DNA from: Thermoplasmata archaeon
Lineage (GTDB): Archaea > Thermoplasmatota > B47-G6
Assembly (NCBI GenBank): GCA_003663585.1
Contig: QMTU01000075.1
Location: 1 to 5,043, forward strand
DNA: 5,043 nucleotides
Direction of reading: 5' to 3'
Positions within the stretch are counted from its first letter, which is position 1, and each line of letters begins with the position of its first letter. The notes below the pieces were generated by a model, which was not told where the DNA came from, did no database searches, and worked only from the letters and a program-made list of their open reading frames with translations. Below are positions 4,944-5,043 of the stretch, piece by piece. A program made the translations under genes and the position numbers.

Positions 4944-5043
4944 AATGCTTTACATTATAGGGCTTCTCATGCCTAAACACAAACATAGGCCCCATGTTTC
5001 CCTCCTCCTCAGGTGACATCACATCAAGGCCCTCGCTTATTCC
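4942..5043 (-). CDS. C-terminal 33 codons of an unidentified upstream gene (N-terminus outside the window)
   Basis: One minus-strand frame is open from the window edge to a TAA at 4944-4942. It encodes a tail that starts GISEGLDVMSPEEEGN and ends MGPMFVFRHEKPYNVKH. The composition (acidic patch, then aromatic and basic residues) looks like a real soluble protein end, and the stop is followed by AT-rich sequence. I do not recognise the family, and 33 residues are too few to assign one. It is oriented like the mbh operon, but the gap of about 210 bases with TATA-like elements suggests separate transcription. Confidence 0.5.
   Translation of the reverse strand, partial: GISEGLDVMSPEEEGNMGPMFVFRHEKPYNVKH

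Overview
The window is almost entirely one minus-strand operon. It encodes the membrane-bound, ferredoxin-dependent [NiFe] hydrogenase (Mbh) of hyperthermophilic archaea, from its first gene (mbhA) into its tenth (mbhJ). The gene order is MrpE, MrpF, MrpG, MrpA-C-terminal part 1, MrpA-C-terminal part 2, MrpB, MrpC, MrpD, MbhI, then the hydrogenase small subunit. This matches mbhA-J of Pyrococcus/Thermococcus. With AT-rich DNA, GGAGG-type Shine-Dalgarno sites and archaeal-looking TATA elements, it points to a member of Thermococcales, although related hyperthermophilic archaea carry similar clusters. The organism is inferred from gene order and protein motifs, not from a database search.

Layout, reading along the minus strand from right to left: 5043-4942 is the C-terminal tail of an unrecognised upstream gene. 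4941-4732 is a gap of about 210 bases holding candidate promoter elements, a perfect palindromic motif and a possible tiny leader ORF. 4731-2256 holds seven small membrane subunits, mbhA to mbhG. 2259-706 is the large antiporter subunit mbhH. 709-365 is mbhI. 364-1 is the first 121 codons of mbhJ, cut by the window edge. The remaining expected genes (mbhK, the catalytic subunit mbhL, the membrane anchor mbhM and the ferredoxin-like mbhN) would lie to the left, outside the window.

How the genes work together (family knowledge): reduced ferredoxin passes electrons through the iron-sulfur clusters of MbhN and MbhJ to the [NiFe] site of MbhL, where protons become H2. The energy released is coupled through MbhM and MbhI to the Mrp-like module (MbhA-H), which moves H+ and Na+ across the membrane to drive ATP synthesis. 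Nearly every junction is a four-base ATGA overlap or a slightly longer overlap, which suggests strong translational coupling and fixed stoichiometry.

The window looks like a known system rather than a new one. The points worth a second look are the in-frame stop separating mbhI from mbhJ, an apparently missing charged residue in transmembrane helix 8 of MbhH, and the upstream region, which lacks an exact SurR motif but carries other GTT/AAC palindromes and a Shine-Dalgarno-led mini-ORF.
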